Source: Todiramphus chloris collaris
Lineage: Eukaryota > Chordata > Aves > Coraciiformes > Alcedinidae
Assembly (NCBI GenBank): GCA_025345505.1
Contig: JANVCC010000030.1
Span: 5,776,544 to 5,840,543, forward strand
Direction: 5' to 3'
DNA: 64,000 nucleotides
Every line of letters starts with the position of its first letter. The stretch's first letter is position 1. Position numbers and translations under genes: made by a program. The notes under the pieces were generated by a model that searched no databases, was not told where the DNA came from, and saw only the letters and a list, made by a program, of their open reading frames with translations. Below, piece after piece: positions 1-14,037 of this stretch.

Positions 1-3000
1 TTGAGGCCACGACTCAATCTCAGGCTTTAAATTCCTCATTTTGTAGCTACGGAACAATTATTTCCTGTTCCAGTAGAGCTAACACCATTTACAGGCAGAG
101 CAACTGAGATCAGCAGGTGGATCACAGAGGTGCCGCTTCCTGCTCCTGGGTCAAGTTTCTTTTCATTAAAAGAAAAAACAAACCCAAAATGAAACAAAGC
201 CACCAAAACAAATCCCAGAAATCACAGATATGGTCCCTGGGTATCTCACCTTTAGGACTTGGCAATACAGACAATTCCCATAGTATGTACCATGTATATA
301 TTAAATATTTGGTGCTTTACTTTAAATTATATTTTTATGCAGCAATCGAGCACTAGCTCTATACATCATATTAGGTGATTCAAAATCCTACACAGTGTGG
401 CTGAGCTGGGATATTTTCCCCCCCCCCTTACTATGCTATTAAACTATTCCAGACTCAGTATATATAATCTTTATTTACATATTCATTCCATATTTCTCTG
501 AAGGCTTCATTAGAAATTCCATTGCGTACAGTTGAAAATATATATTTTCCTCCAAACTATTTGAATAAGCAATGAATAAAAGAAATTTCATCCATCTTTA
601 TTACTGAAGTCATAAATCAGGGGGTTAAGAAGAGCTTGTATTTATTGCTCATCTTGCATTATGGACATGGTGGAAACTACTAAGCAATTTCCTCCTCCTG
701 TCAATATTCTAAATAATTCAGGAAGGAATCTCAGATTGATGTTTCATCCATGAATATCCCATTTAAAGTATGTGTGTATAGATATTTTCTGTATAATAGT
801 ATCAAAACTACACAGGAGTTTCCCCAAAATTATCAATGTATTTCCCCAAGTCACTGAATGAAAACTATATTATTATTTGGGAAAGTTTTCATACACTGTA
901 TCCCTTAAAATTCATGTTAAACAGGGACATCTCAGTTACATCAGGAAATATAACTTTCCTCAGTGACACCTTTATTATTCTCCTCCCCATAACTCTCTCT
1001 CGGTGAGAGTTCAGGAGACATTTCTTGTTCCTGATGAACAACTTTTTAGAGGAACTTTTAATTTGTAGCTCTTGAAGCTTTCCTGTAATGACTTGAGAAA
1101 CAACGCACAGGAGAGAACCTAACCCTGCCTCACTCCAGCTGGGCTCTCAACCTCCAAACAGGACTTCCTTTCATAATGTGAGTCAAATAAGGAAAACATT
1201 CTTGTAATACTAAACATATAGTCTTGTAACATAAAAATGGTAAATACAAAATTCATGGGTAAGCTGAAATTGGGATTCCCCCCACCCTGGCGTTGCAGTG
1301 GGAGCATTGCTCTAGAGACAGAAAAAATAACGGACCCTTGCAAATAATTAAACACTGCAGTTCAGTATAATAATTTATTAATGAAGACAAAGTATCTTAT
1401 CTCCAGGACCTTGAAAAATCTGTTTTACGATTATGACACCGCTGATCTTTCCTTGCACCAACTATAGATTATTTGTCTATTTTAGCTACTGGCAACATTT
1501 ATCACCTTCCCCTGGAAAACTTTGACGAGAACTTTGCAGATAGCCTGGTTTTAGCACAACTGCTTCACAGCTCACTGAGAAGATTAGAGAGGAGGAGTTT
1601 AGGGGAGTTTTAAGCCTGTATAACTGGGCTGAGCTGAGGTGCAGTTGAAGTGGTGTACCTAATTTAGCAGCATTTTATATGGATACGTTCCTTGTTTCTA
1701 CATAACACCAGCACAGCACTAATGGCTGCTTAATAGCATTACTACAGAAATACATTATTTTTCATTTCAATCTATACTTACTAGCTAAGTTGTATTTTAT
1801 CTACTTGTGTTTTTATTTAATTTATTCTTATTTAATGCTAGTTGTAAAGGAATCCATGAGTATACCACCTAACAGTAAATAAAGCAAATTAATTTTCAAA
1901 TCTCAAACACTTTGTAACATTACAGTAATACACCCCCTAGCAAATCATCTCAGTTTGTCTTTCTTATTAATCAGAGTAACTCTGTTCTTTTTTGCACAAC
2001 AGATAATCATTATGAGATGATCAGAACTTATACATACATCCCAGTTAAATGTATTAGCATAAATATATAAGAATAATTTTAATTCTTTCCTTTGTGGGTA
2101 AATTTTAGCTTTAATTGCCAAATATTTCTCCATGATATAATGAACCAATATGTGCTTCCTGAGGCAAGGGAATTCTTTGAGAGCCCTTCCATCTCTGCAA
2201 GTGAACATGTTCAGGCTGTTAAGCTCCAAGGAGCTGTACTCAGCTCACCATCGTCTCCTCTGCAGCTGCACCGTTCAGCCAAGCTCCAGGGCTTGTTCAA
2301 AGAAGCCATGTCCCACCAAGATGTGAGAACAGAACACCACTTGCAGCACAGACACAGTGTTCACTTTTTCTACCTGGCTATGGCAACCAACTAGAAACCT
2401 GGAAACTGCATTTGGATGACATAAAACTATGGCTGAGGTACAACATCTCTATATCTGCACTAACTGGAAGTGTAAACTCAACACTGCCCATTTAAAATCC
2501 ACTGAATTGCCAACACTTTGAAAAATGCAGCATAGTTTCTTATTTTCTAGATAATTAAGCTGTTCTGAGATGAATGAAAGGACAACCTCAAAGACTGATC
2601 CTGAATTTAAAAGTAAACAAACTCCAGAATTTCCTGAATAACCTACCAAATTATTTCTTGTTATACTACACGATGCACAATCATTGTGGAGGCTTCACTT
2701 TCCCTGGAGAAGAACAACAGAACAGGGACCACAGTACCAGGAAAAAGGTCATTTGTAACTATCAAGCCACACTATAGTCATCTGCCACTACTGCATCCAC
2801 AGAAGCTGAAAAGCTGCAAAAGAAGTGCTGAACTGAGAACAGGTAGCAGGAAATTTCCAGAGTCGGAAAATGAAGAGGAAAACATATGCTCTAGCCAGTA
2901 TTTTCACAGAAATAGTTGCACTGAAAAAGCACAGGCTTGGGCACCTCCAAGGAGCTCCTCCAAATAACCACCTTGACCTAGAGCATGACTTTGCTAACTC

Positions 3001-3390
3001 AGAGGGCCATTAAAAACTTTGGAGACCTCAAGCATTCAAGCTAAAGATTCATTTCTAGAACAGGCACGCGTGGGGGTCTGTCTACATGGGTGCCACTAAA
3101 ACCAGTCACAGTGCAGAGCTGCTAGAAATGCACAGATACTCCAGTGACCCAAGTGTCACAGCACATGGTGGTGGTCACTACAGCAGCTATCATTTCTTCA
3201 TTTGGGGAGAAATTCATATTGGTTGCTAAGCTGACCTTAGGCTGTCTATTTTATGTTGTCAGTACAAAAGCAGTTACCATCTGTGCTGCATCACAATGTT
3301 CACTGGTGCTAAATTACACTACTTAATAGCAATTATTTTTCCATCCCTTTAGACAGAGGCCTCCTCTCAGGCAACACACTTGAAAAAAGA
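1..3390. other. unique AT-rich sequence, no gene recognised
   Basis: I see no repeat family or gene here. A run of ten C lies at 418-427. A GC-richer patch at about 2225-2330 contains a pyrimidine-rich tract ending in CAG at 2265, but no convincing exon follows it. All open frames are short and have no recognisable protein features. Confidence 0.6.
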
Positions 3391-3803
3391 GAATCATACA
3401 ATGGCTTGGGTGGGGAAAGAACATTTCAAGGCCATTGAGTCCAATCCCCCTCCAGGAATCAGGGACATCTGCAACTAGAGCAGGTTGCTCAGAGCCCCTT
3501 CCAACCTCACCTGGAATGACACCAGGGATGGCGCATCAACCATCTCTCTGGGCAGCCTGGGCCAGAATCCCACCACCCTCAGTATCAAAATTTTCTTCCT
3601 GCTCTCTAGTATAAATGTCCCTCTTTTAATTTAAGACCATCACCCCTTGTCCCATCACTGCAGGCCCTGCTAAAAGTCTATCCCCATCTTTCTCACAGGC
3701 CCCTTGAAGTACTGAAAGGCTGCAGTAACGTCTCTCCAGAGCATTCTCTTCTCCAAGCTGAACCACCTCAACTCTCTCAGCCTTTCTTCTTAGGAGAGCT
3801 TTT
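3391..3803 (-). mobile_element. CR1 LINE fragment, 3' part
   Basis: Read on the minus strand this is the end of CR1 ORF2 plus the 3' UTR. On the plus strand it starts with GAATCATACAATGGCTTGG (the inverted tail) and runs through CAGGTTGCTCAGAGCCCC, CTGGGCAGCCTGGGCCAG, CACCCCTTGTCCCATCACTG and CTTCTCCAAGCTGAAC. It is truncated at its 5' end near 3803. It belongs to the subfamily whose 3' UTR reads GAGCAACCTGCTCTAGTTGCAGATG. It is well diverged, so it is an old copy. Confidence 0.93.
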
Positions 3804-6800
3804 GCTTTTGGTTATATTCCCAGGACATGACAGTACCAGCAGTGACACAGTTTCTTCCTATATTTTCTCATTTCCACAGTTACAAGATTGAGGTTTCTAC
3901 ATCTCCCAAACTACTCGCAAAAATCTTTTATTACATTTTGGTAAACACCTTTCCTGTTTTGTTCAGAGTTTAAGCTGAACACATACTTCATCTTCATAAG
4001 AGCTTGTTGCCTCTAATTTTGGTTTATGCTTTGATGGAAACTCTAAGCTTACTATTAAATGGAAGTTACTCTGCAATGTTGTTTTGAAAAGTACCACAAC
4101 ATCAGTTATTAGCAAACAGCTAAATGTACTCCTGACGTCTATTTGATATCTCTGTCTCTGAGGAGCACCTCAGTCTATAGACAAAAAGGCTGCTGCTCAG
4201 CTTTGCTGTCAACTTATCATCAAAGAGCTGTCACTTGGCACGTAGCTCAGCAATGACTACATAGTGTGTATAATCTATAAATTGTGAAATACAGCACTGC
4301 AGCTCTGTCTGAAATGAGTAAATGCTGAAGTAACTAAGTTTCAGAACACCTTGGTAGCACAAATGCTCTATTTAACTGGGTAGACATCAAATAGATGCTG
4401 AATATGGCTCCTTTTTAATGAAACTTTTCCTTTAGCTTGCAACTGTTTTAACAAGCCCTTTGAGCCTTCCCATTTATTGTACATCCTCTTATTTGGGGAT
4501 AAGACAGTCTTATACTTGTTTTTTCCTAAGCACCTACAGTCACTTCCAAATTTGCACTAACACTGGGATCTGCGTATTTTAAAGTCTCTCCAGCATGGTA
4601 CAACACAACTTGTGGGAATGTGCAATATAGATGGTAGGAAATGAAGCAAACACAGCTGTGTAACCTATTTCAACATTTTTCTCTGAGTCATTGCCTCCTT
4701 TTATACATACAAGGCCTAGAAAATACAGGTTTGTTCCAGTACATAAGAGACATCCCTCTGGCTTCAGGTCAGCAGAAATAGGCAGCTTCATATACCTTGG
4801 AATTCTCCAGCATTTGACATGGCAAGTGAATGAACTCAGGGGGATTTTTAAAAGACATTTTTTGCCCGATCTCCTGTGACAAACACCAAGTTTAAGAAGC
4901 CTGTTGCTTTGCCTTCAGCTGGTTAAGATGAGACAGACAGCTTTATTTTTTAAGTGATCACATCAAAGCTGAGAATGGGCACAACTATTAAAATCTGATC
5001 TTTACAAATCTCAGCAACAAGCACATCACTGGTTCCCATCTCCCAACACTCATTTCACCCTGGATTTTATAATATCAGTTGAAAGGTTTAGGACCTACCA
5101 TAAAGACAAGAAATGCAAGAGACCAAAGATGAATTATACATGGAAAAGTTAGAGATCAGTTTGAAATTTTTATGAAACTTTCCAATGTGACCTTCTCAGG
5201 AAGTGGAGAAGTAGCCCTAATAAATCTGAGCTAATTCTTCCCCCATTCCGCAGGGATCCCAGACTGACTCCCTTACATGAAATATTGGGTGTGCTGAACA
5301 GCAAAGGCTCAGGGAGTTGTAGTATTGGTGGGCTTTTTTGCAGGCTCTCCTCTTTTGAAACACTTCACTCTGACCTAAATAGCACCATGTATCTCAGTAT
5401 TGTTTCACTTCAAAAATCAATGCCATCCAATTATTTCACTACTTGCCATCCAACCATTCATTTATTTTTCCTAAAAACATCTAAGAGTCCTTATTCCAGT
5501 TCAGATGTTGCAGTAAATGATTTCGTCAAATAACAGACTTTAAAGAAAACCCAGATAGTAATAATAATGCTGTGGATTTCATTCCTGTCTTCACTCCTGA
5601 TGGTTTATTGTTTGTATTTATTGCATGATGTAAATTTCTGCATCTTTGCCAGCCATAAAAAGTGATTTACTGAGCCAAGAAAAGAAAAAAAAAAAAAAAA
5701 AAAAAAACACCAAACCAATTCAACAATTTAAGAACTTGGGCTGCTTTAATTTATTTACTTTTCTAGCAGCTTCCCCTTACAGCTTCATCTGGAGTCTTAA
5801 AAAAAGCATAGATTTAGCTCAAGTATATAAAGTGAAACATTGTAAATAAATCTATTTCTTTAACCTTTTGTTTGCTTGGGGTTCTCTCTGTGTTTGTTGG
5901 GTTTTATGCTGTTGTTTGTTTTGCTTTTAAGTGACTTTTAGTAACCAGAGGAGAAATCAGGAACAAGGGAATCATTCACAATAAAGAAACTCCTCCTTCA
6001 GGGCTTCCATAGGAGAAATTTTGTAGAACCTTTTTTTTATTATTATTATTTTTGTTAACACAGATTTGGGGTTTTTTAATTACTTTTTAAACTGCAACTT
6101 GTTGAGGAAATTAAGGCTCTCCCTGTCTAAAACGCATGAAGCAATAACTGGCCAGGCATTACACTCACCTTTAGGGTTGGTGCCGTTACAGACAGGTGCA
6201 TTCCAAACTTGGTGGGGCCAGTATTATTTGTTTTTAATCTTAAATCAGTTTAACTGAAAATTAGTTGAGAAGAAATGGGGTGATTTTTGAGGTTTATTTA
6301 ATACATGGCTTACATGTTTCATACCTTCATTTTAGGCAACTACCTGTGAGCTTGGAGTTTTCCAGGTGAAAGAATAACATCAAAACTCCCATCAAATGTA
6401 TGGACTTGCTGTTTACTTGGCTAAATTGATAAATGAAGCATCTGTTACTCTGAAGGATATTAATAATTTAAGCAGTTCCTATAAAATAAGTATAAAAGCC
6501 CTATTTCAAAAGAAACTAAATGCAGGTAACTTGAACATTTTAACTTTAAAAAAATATATTTGAAAGGTTTGAACTTTGGGAGAAAGTTAAACTCCTGTTA
6601 TTGATTTAGAAGCTGTCACACTGATCTCTTATTATTTCAAAGGAGAAATAACTCTGCATAGGAGATAATCTACTTGTCTTATATTCTACATCACCTGCAA
6701 GAATTTCCTTGCTCATGCATAGATAGGGTCTTATCTGGTCCTTACTGAAGTCAATAGCAGATTGCTTGCTTGTTTTTTAAACAGCAGCTGCATTGGGTAT

Positions 6801-8744
6801 CTACACGGAATGAAAAAGTGAAAGGATTAAAGTTTTGACCTGTTAAAATTGATTTATAAGAGGGATATTTTTTTTTTTCCTCCTATTATGTCCAAGTGAT
6901 AAATTGGGCTTTCAGTTAAGGCTGTGTGAAAAACTGATTCGTCAATCGTAGCCTGAAGAAAAAAAACTGGAAAATTACTCCAATTAAAATATGCAATGAT
7001 TTTTGTGAAGAGAAGGGAAAAAGAAAAAATAATTTCTAGAATGTTTAACAGTGAGAAACAAAAGAGAAACACTGAAAGAGGCACCATTTACAAAGGGAAG
7101 AAAAGCAGAGGACCCTGGGCAGGACACACACCCAGACAGGAGAGCTGGGCAACATCTCACGTTCTGCCTCAGAGAGACCTGAACAATACCAGCAATAACT
7201 CACAGCTGGAACCAGTACGTCTCCAGACCTGGTCCACTTTTCAGAATCTACTGAAACATCCATTAAAGAGCCAAGAAAAGCAGTTGGGAACTCACATCAC
7301 AGTGGAGACACTGGATATGTTGGGCATTCACATGTACTATAGCTAAACGGAGCTAAGACAGTCATATGAAGCCAAAACCTAGTAGGTCTCACCTCTGTAA
7401 GACTAAATAGGAGGCAGAAAAAGCCCCAAAACTGATACATGTATCTTAAAATATATATACAAAACCCAAAATTAAACTGTTGCCAGCAGCAGTACTTTCC
7501 CACAGCTCTCTAACCCCATAAGATCACATTTGTACCTAATCACATAAATCTCAGGAATCAAACATCAGAAAAAACACTCCAAACTTAAGATGCTAAAAGA
7601 AAGGAATGGAGAGAATATTTTCTGAGATCCAGACCTATAGATTAAAGCATCTCTCTAAGGTGCTGTTACTCAAAAAAACAAATCACACAGTCAAGTCAGG
7701 TAGTTTTTACATTTACTGGTAATAAGAACTGGATAGGAAAAATTCATGCATCTATTTCATATGAAAGCAAAGAAGCTGAAGCCCTGGGGTCCAGCTCCTG
7801 CAGAAATGCACATCATGTGTAAAGCCAGTGTTCACCACCACTTAGAAAATTCAGTCTAAGGCTTCAGCTTAAACGTGCAGTGCCCCATTTCCAAGGGTTC
7901 TTTTGCCTTCCCAGGGCGAGGAACAGTATTCCTCCTATGGAAAAAGGCTAAGAATTAGGTTGTGGCCTGGAAGGCACCCACAGGATGGAGATCTACCTGC
8001 TGAGAACCTGCAAGAAGTCACAAAGGATGGGTGGGAGAGCAGTAGGATTTTACAGATGTGTAGCAGCATTACGTGGAAGGAATTGAACCGCAGCCTGTGC
8101 TACAGGAGCTGGGAATGCTTCAGGGAGCAGGAAAATCTGTCTTTGGGTTGCGGTGGGGAGTGACTTTCACTGCAGCATACACTGATACCTCAAGGCTCTC
8201 ACACACACAGTTAGAAGGCAAAGCAAAACACTGAGATGAGCAGTTGAAACGGGGGGGAAGAAAAAGCCATCACTACGGAGTCTAGGGAAGAAAAATGAAC
8301 AAGCATATACACGATTTATTCATTCTTTGTTATGGGTGAAGACATTCTGCTCAGCAGCTCACTGAATGGCAAGTGACAGGACGGCCTTGCTGGCTGCTAG
8401 AGCGCCAGGCTGCAAGGAGCGGACATCTTGGCACTCATCTCCCATGTGAGCCTGGTTACCAGTGCGTAAGGGTGGGCCAAAGATAACAGAAAATATTAGA
8501 GACGACTTTACAGAGCTACAATTTAACAGCTGAACAGCTCAGAAGAGCCTTTAATCTCAGCTGTCCAGTAAGATCACACAGTGAGGTTCCTATGCAGAGT
8601 GGTAATAGAAAATGACTTGCAGTGTTCCCACCCAATCCATTTCACCCTTTCCAGCCCAAGATCAGGGTCACCAGGGAGATGTAACTGCTGATGGCTCCAG
8701 TGTCCAGGAGAACACCCCACCTTGGCACCCACCTCGGGCTTGTT
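3804..8744. other. unique sequence, no gene recognised
   Basis: Long stretch without a recognisable element. It holds an A23 run at 5685-5707, a T/G-rich patch near 5868-5930, and a GC-richer patch at about 7046-7264. Open frames are short, and none resembles a known family. Confidence 0.6.
5685..5707 (+). repeat. A23 homopolymer
   Basis: Uninterrupted run of 23 A preceded by AAAAG. There is no retrocopy or SINE body upstream that I can recognise, so it is treated as a simple repeat. Confidence 0.95.
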
Positions 8745-9268
8745 AGAATCACAGAATGGCTTGGATTGGAAGGGACCTTTTCAAGGTCATCTCATCCAAC
8801 TCCCCTGCAGCAAGCAGGGACATCTGCAACTAGAGCAGGTTGCTCAGAGCCCCAGCAAACCTCACCTGCAGTGGGTCCAGGTGTGGGGCATGGACAACCT
8901 CTCTGGGCAACCTGGGCCAGGGTCTTACCACCCTCACTGTAAAAATGTTTCCTTCTCTTTAGTCTGAAATTCTCCTCTTTTGGTTTAAAACCATCACCCC
9001 TTGTCCTGTCACAACAGGCCCTGCTCAAAAGTCTGTCCCCAGCTTTCTCACAGGTTGCCTTTAATTACTGAAAGGCTGCAATAAGGTGTCCCCGGAACCT
9101 TCTCTTCTCCAGGCTGAACAACCCCAACTCTCTCAGACTGGCCTCACAGCAGAGGGGTTCCAGCCCTCAGATCATTTTTGTTGCCAACTCTGTCCCCACT
9201 CCAACAGGTTCATGTCCTCCTTGTGCTGAGGACTTCGAAGCTGGCCTCAGCACTGCAGGGGGGTCGTA
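8745..9268 (-). mobile_element. CR1 LINE fragment, about 525 bp
   Basis: On the plus strand it starts AGAATCACAGAATGGCTTGG, the inverted 3' tail. It continues through the 3' UTR and the ORF2 C-terminal region (CTCTCTGGGCAACCTGGGCC, CACCCCTTGTCCTGTCAC, AGGCTGAACAACCCCAACTC, GCAGAGGGGTTCCAGCC) and stops near CAGCACTGCAGGGGGGTC. The 5' truncation point is about 9268. It is the same subfamily as the copy at 3391 but better preserved. Confidence 0.95.
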
Positions 9269-9773
9269 TTTGTGGTTAGCAAATCCACCTTTGCTTGAAC
9301 ATGTTAAGCAAAAGTCTTTCTTATTCTAAATGAAGAGGAATGAGTCTGAAGGCAAAACCAGATTATATAATAACAGCTCCAATTTCATACCCTCAGAAAA
9401 TGATAATTAAAACAAACAAACAAAAGAATCTTAGACTATCACCTCCCAAATTGGGCAAAACCAGAGTTTAGCCAAAACCACCACTGAGAATGATACAGAT
9501 GGGATGTTACCACTGAAAATCAGTATAGTCCAGGGTTTGCAGAGCACTGTCAGCACAGAACAGGGATAGTCCCAGTAAGGATACACACAGGAGTCTGCTT
9601 TTACTGTAGGTCTCGGGCTCACATTTTCACTGCTATGATTTCCAGCAACACCTGAGCCCTCTTGACCTGGGATTTCAGTCCCTCTGCTCTGTCTGTCAAG
9701 GTGAGGGCAGTACAAGCACCCTGTTGGGAATCCTACCAGAGGTCTCCCTTCCTGGGTCCAGCCAGGAACCCTC
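9269..9773. other. unique spacer between two CR1 copies
   Basis: About 500 bp of sequence with no repeat signature and no convincing open frame. It separates two CR1 copies that lie on the same (minus) strand. Confidence 0.55.
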
Positions 9774-9885
9774 TCACAGAATTGCAGCATGTTGGGATTG
9801 GAAGGGACCTCTGGAGATCATCTCATCCAACACCCCTGCTAAAGCACCTAAAGCAGGTTGCAGAGGAACTCGTCCAGGCAGGACA
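9774..9885 (-). mobile_element. short CR1 3' end fragment
   Basis: The plus strand shows TCACAGAATTGCAGCATG, GGAAGGGACCTCTGGAGATC and ATCCAACACCCCTGCTAAAG, then AGCAGGTTGCAGAGGAAC. This is the inverted 3' UTR of a CR1 subfamily different from the neighbour at 8745: its UTR reads GGAGATCATCT, not TTGCAGATGTCCCTG. It is 5' truncated after about 110 bp. Confidence 0.88.
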
Positions 9886-10059
9886 CCGTGGTACTGCTTC
9901 CCCCTCTGCTCCTTAGCACTGCTGAGGCAGTAAAGGACCTGGAGCAAGCATTGCTTACTCCATGTGTAGAAATGCTCTCAAACCATTTCAATTCCTACTT
10001 GTCTGACTTCCGTGCAGCTTTGAGTTCATCAAAACTGGGATTTCACTTGCTGCCTTGTC

Positions 10060-10080
10060 TTTTTTTTTTTTTTTTTTTTT
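10060..10080 (+). repeat. T21 homopolymer
   Basis: Uninterrupted run of 21 T. It ends close to an AT-rich patch holding ATTTCAATAAATATG. No element body was recognised on either side. Confidence 0.95.
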
Positions 10081-13000
10081 GTGCGCTTGTGATATATTTA
10101 ATTTCAATAAATATGAATAATCCAGAATGAGTTCTCTCATCTTTAACAACAACTACTTAAGAGGCGCGTTGAGGGGATTAATTTTGAAGCACTCTGAAAA
10201 TGTCAAGTGCTTATTAATTATAAGTTAATTGGAGTTAGAATTACACTTTGGTAAATAATAATAAATTAACATAGCTGATGGGCAAGAGGGAGGAAGCAGA
10301 TTTGGAACAGCATTGTTCAGACACATGCTTTTAACAAGCTTTTTGAAGAAAAAAATCTGGCTGATGACGTTCAGTAAATTTATTTCTACAGAGTATTCTT
10401 ACACAGGTGGGGAATTTAAAATTGTTTCTTCTCACCTGTCAGCTCTGATTCACTGTTGGTTTTCTCTGATCTACAGCTTGGAGCAAAAGGCCTCCGTGAC
10501 TTTTAGGAGAAGTACAAGCTTTAGCATCCATTCATCTCAGCTGAGAGCCTTTTAAAGAGGATAAAGTACATATGGAAAATACCTTTACCCTGCAGTGGGA
10601 ATAACAGTGGTCTTAGCATTTGTGAGGGTAGCCTGTGTATAATAATCCAGTTGAGTGGTTAGAGGTGACTGGAATTGAAAAAATGAAGCCAAAACCTTTC
10701 CTCTGCAACTGAATCCCCATCTTGAACTTCATCTGTGCTTAAAGGCTGCAGGCAGAAAAGTTATCTACATGCTCAGAGGAACATATAATATATGAGTTTG
10801 TATTGACACAACCAACTCTAGGTGTGTTTGGATAACAAATCCAACCAGCTACTTGTACACAGATACAGCCAAGTGCCAAAGATCCGATGTCACAAAGAAC
10901 TTCCTTTCTTCAAACTCCCCCACGCTCCTCTCCTAGGTTCCCTCACCGGAGCCTTTTGGTAGTTTCACCTGAAACCAGCAGATTTTGCTCAGCCTCTGTG
11001 TAATGACATTCATGCCAGTAAAAGGCCAGACATGAGCAAAGGAAATCTGAGGGACTTTCAGCTCACAGGGTTTCAAGAAGTCTCTCTTGCTCAGAGATAG
11101 AGCATGGTGTCATTTTTCTTGCTCAAAACCAAAACATGCTCCTTTTAGCTGTGGGAAAAGGTTTAGTGCAAGAGCATGTAATGAGGTGGGTGAAGAGCTT
11201 CAGGAACTGCTTCCCACTCAGAGGGCCAAACCCAACCTATGGCATGCCACCATTTCTTTTTCTCCTCTCCTCTGTGACTGTACAGACTACAAGAACCCTA
11301 CAGCTGAAGAAACTGGGCTTTGTGGTTTTACTTGGGAGGTAGAACAGCAGCTCTTGGGCTTTGCCATTGCTAAATCCTTGAAAGCAAAGCAGAAGGAGAA
11401 CCCTTTCCTAGTATCAATAGATTATGCAGAAGGTTTTACCACCAGCAACAAATTCTCCTTCTCACCTGCAAGTAGTTTTCAGTGTTTCCTCACAGCAGTC
11501 ACAGGAACAGTGAAGATTAAATGCAACAAAAACTTTCCTGACAAGAATGAAGCTGTCAGTCAAGGAGCTGCTTCCATCTCCAAAGCTACTTTGACCTCCC
11601 TCAGTCAAGCTCTTCCCAGCTGCCTGACAGCCAGTGACCAGGGGACCACACAGCTCCTGTCTGCAGCCCAGGGAAAGATGAAGCTCTTCCCAGAAGTTTT
11701 ATCACTGAAGAGGGTTAAAAAAGCTGACAAAGTCAGTGGTAACTGTCACCAAGGAGTCCTGTGAAATAGGTTTTCCATACATGGGGAAACTCCATTCCTC
11801 CTGGCTTGGCTCAGCTCCTGAGGATGCCAACACAGAACTCCTCTGAACTGGGCCTGAACATTAGTTCAGGGAACCTCCACAGAAAGTTTAAATTATTTCA
11901 GTTCTACGTTGTCATTTTAGTTGGAGCTTTAAGCACGTCAACATCTTACAGACCTGCTCCTCCCTTAATGCACCAGTGTAAGTGACAGGACTAAGACTGA
12001 AAGTCAAGGATTTTCAGATCTTTAAAATCATACTTAAGTAAGGGGGGTTTATATTCTTTGATTCCAGAAGTTCATAGCTTAAACTTGTCAGTAGATAAGC
12101 CTCTTAAAAAAAGCAAAACAAAAAAAAAACCCTTTCAAATCAGAAAGGTTATGGGTATCAATATTCTAAATCACATTTTGAGACCATATGAACTAAGAAA
12201 ATGTTCTGAGCCCTAGACCACATTTACAAACAATATTATGAGAGGAAATACTGGGCTTATATTTTACAAACTGTTCCTATGTTGTAAAGATATTCTGAAC
12301 AAGTCCTTAAAAGATTAAAAAGTTCAGCCTGTTTAAAAGACAATTAAATAGAATGGATCGATAATATTCAAGGATTTTCTTCTTTTCTTTCATTTAGGAC
12401 AGCAATAGGAAGAGGCTCTCATTCTAATTCTTTCAGTTGTTAAAATAATCCCCTTGTTTATAAAGCATCACCAGTGGATTAATTCTAAATGCCTTTCCAG
12501 GGCAAACAACCAGTGATGAAGTGACCAGGAGTGAAATCCCACAAGAGTCACAGTTACAGCCTTCACTCCCCAGACTACTACTGGACACAGACCTTTTCCC
12601 CGGTATTTTGATGGTTTCTGTTATGTAGGAATCACATCTCCACAGCTACAGCTCCAAGGCCTATGGACAAAGCTTAAAATTATAGTATCCCCTGTGCTGA
12701 AGAAACCAACAAGTAATATCCCAAATGCTGCACTGGTTTCCTGGATCAAGATCTTCTGCTTCATTTTCTATGCATCCTGTCAAAAATTGGTGCCTGTTTG
12801 GTGTAATACATGATACAATCAAAGAAGTAACATGACACAAAAGACTATTTCCTCTATGACGTATATAAATTATCTTATGATTTTGGGAAGTAGAAACACA
12901 ATGGTTTCCCAAAGCCTAAGTGACAAAGAAGATTAATGCTTTACTATTAACGTGTAATGCCCTCACCCCAGGAGCATGAAATCAAAGGCAACTCATGAGA

Positions 13001-13931
13001 AATAACCAGAAACTGCTTAACCCAACAGCTCTAGAAGTTGTCTTCAAAAACAATGGATAGATTAAAACCCGATCATGTTCTCTGAAAAGCATATGCAATA
13101 ATCTGGAAGCAAACTTCCTGACACATTACATCAGAGACATCAGATGCAGCCCAATTTAGAAATTTCTGGACATTAGCTTTCCAAGGTAGGAGGAGAGAAA
13201 AATCATTATGCAACCCCCTTCTCAGTTCATCTGTCTCTAGCCTTGAAAGAAATGCCAGTAATACATCAGTATATTAATTGATTGGTGCTTCATAACCCAC
13301 ACCAAACCCTCTATTCTGCTCACTATCTTTATTATTGTAGCTGCATAATTAGAGGCCAAACAGCATAAGACAGCTGACAGCACAGCACACAGAGGTGTGG
13401 ACGTTACAGAGGTAAGATGGATAAGGACCCAGTGACCTTGGGATTTTTCATTCTGAGTGGACAAAAATGAGAAAAAAAAAACCAAAAGGACAGGATATTT
13501 GAAATAATCTGTTTGTCAGGAATTCAGCCTAGCCTTCACGGTACTGCCTATGGAGCATACATGTCCCAGTTTAAGTTCTTTATTCATGGACTTGAATTCT
13601 AGTAGCATTTATAAATTGTCATCATTGACTAGGACCTGTTGGAGAAAGCACTGCAGAGACTGCACAAAGCAGAGTCCCCATCCCACAGAGCAGTTGATAA
13701 TTTATGGGCTAGACAGGACCCAAGGGGTGGACATGGCGAGGACTGTGCAAGCAAATGTGATGATATGCCTGAGGACAGTAGTGGGAGCCCTCAGCTCCCT
13801 GCTGTGATCAGTGGTCATTTGCTAGTGGCATCACTGCAAGAGCCAGAGCTAACGTGGACAGTGCTGATGCTGACTAAATGCATTTATATACAGAAGGATT
13901 AAAATTAAAGATGCATCCCTAAAAGCTAAGG

Positions 13932-14037
13932 GGAAAAAAAACCAAAAACAAAACCAAACAAACAGAAACAACCATCCAAACAAAAAAACAACGAAACGAA
14001 AAAATCCCAGTCACTACAGGGGGTAAAAAAAAAAAAA
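13932..14037 (+). repeat. A/C-rich low-complexity tract
   Basis: G-poor tract built from AAAC-like words (for example AACCAAAAACAAAACC), ending with a run of 13 A at 14025-14037 after a short interruption. Three similar A/C-rich tracts occur in the window on the same strand, at 16740, 31456 and 34275. Confidence 0.8.

Noticed and set aside
2255-2394. Acceptor-like CTCCTCTGCAG followed by an open frame
   Set aside because: The possible donor is poor (GTGAGA), the frame runs on to a nearby stop, and the peptide is not recognisable.
13639-13902. 87-codon open frame with fairly even codon use
   Set aside because: It starts from TTG directly after an in-frame stop, has no splice sites in useful places, and has no recognisable motif.
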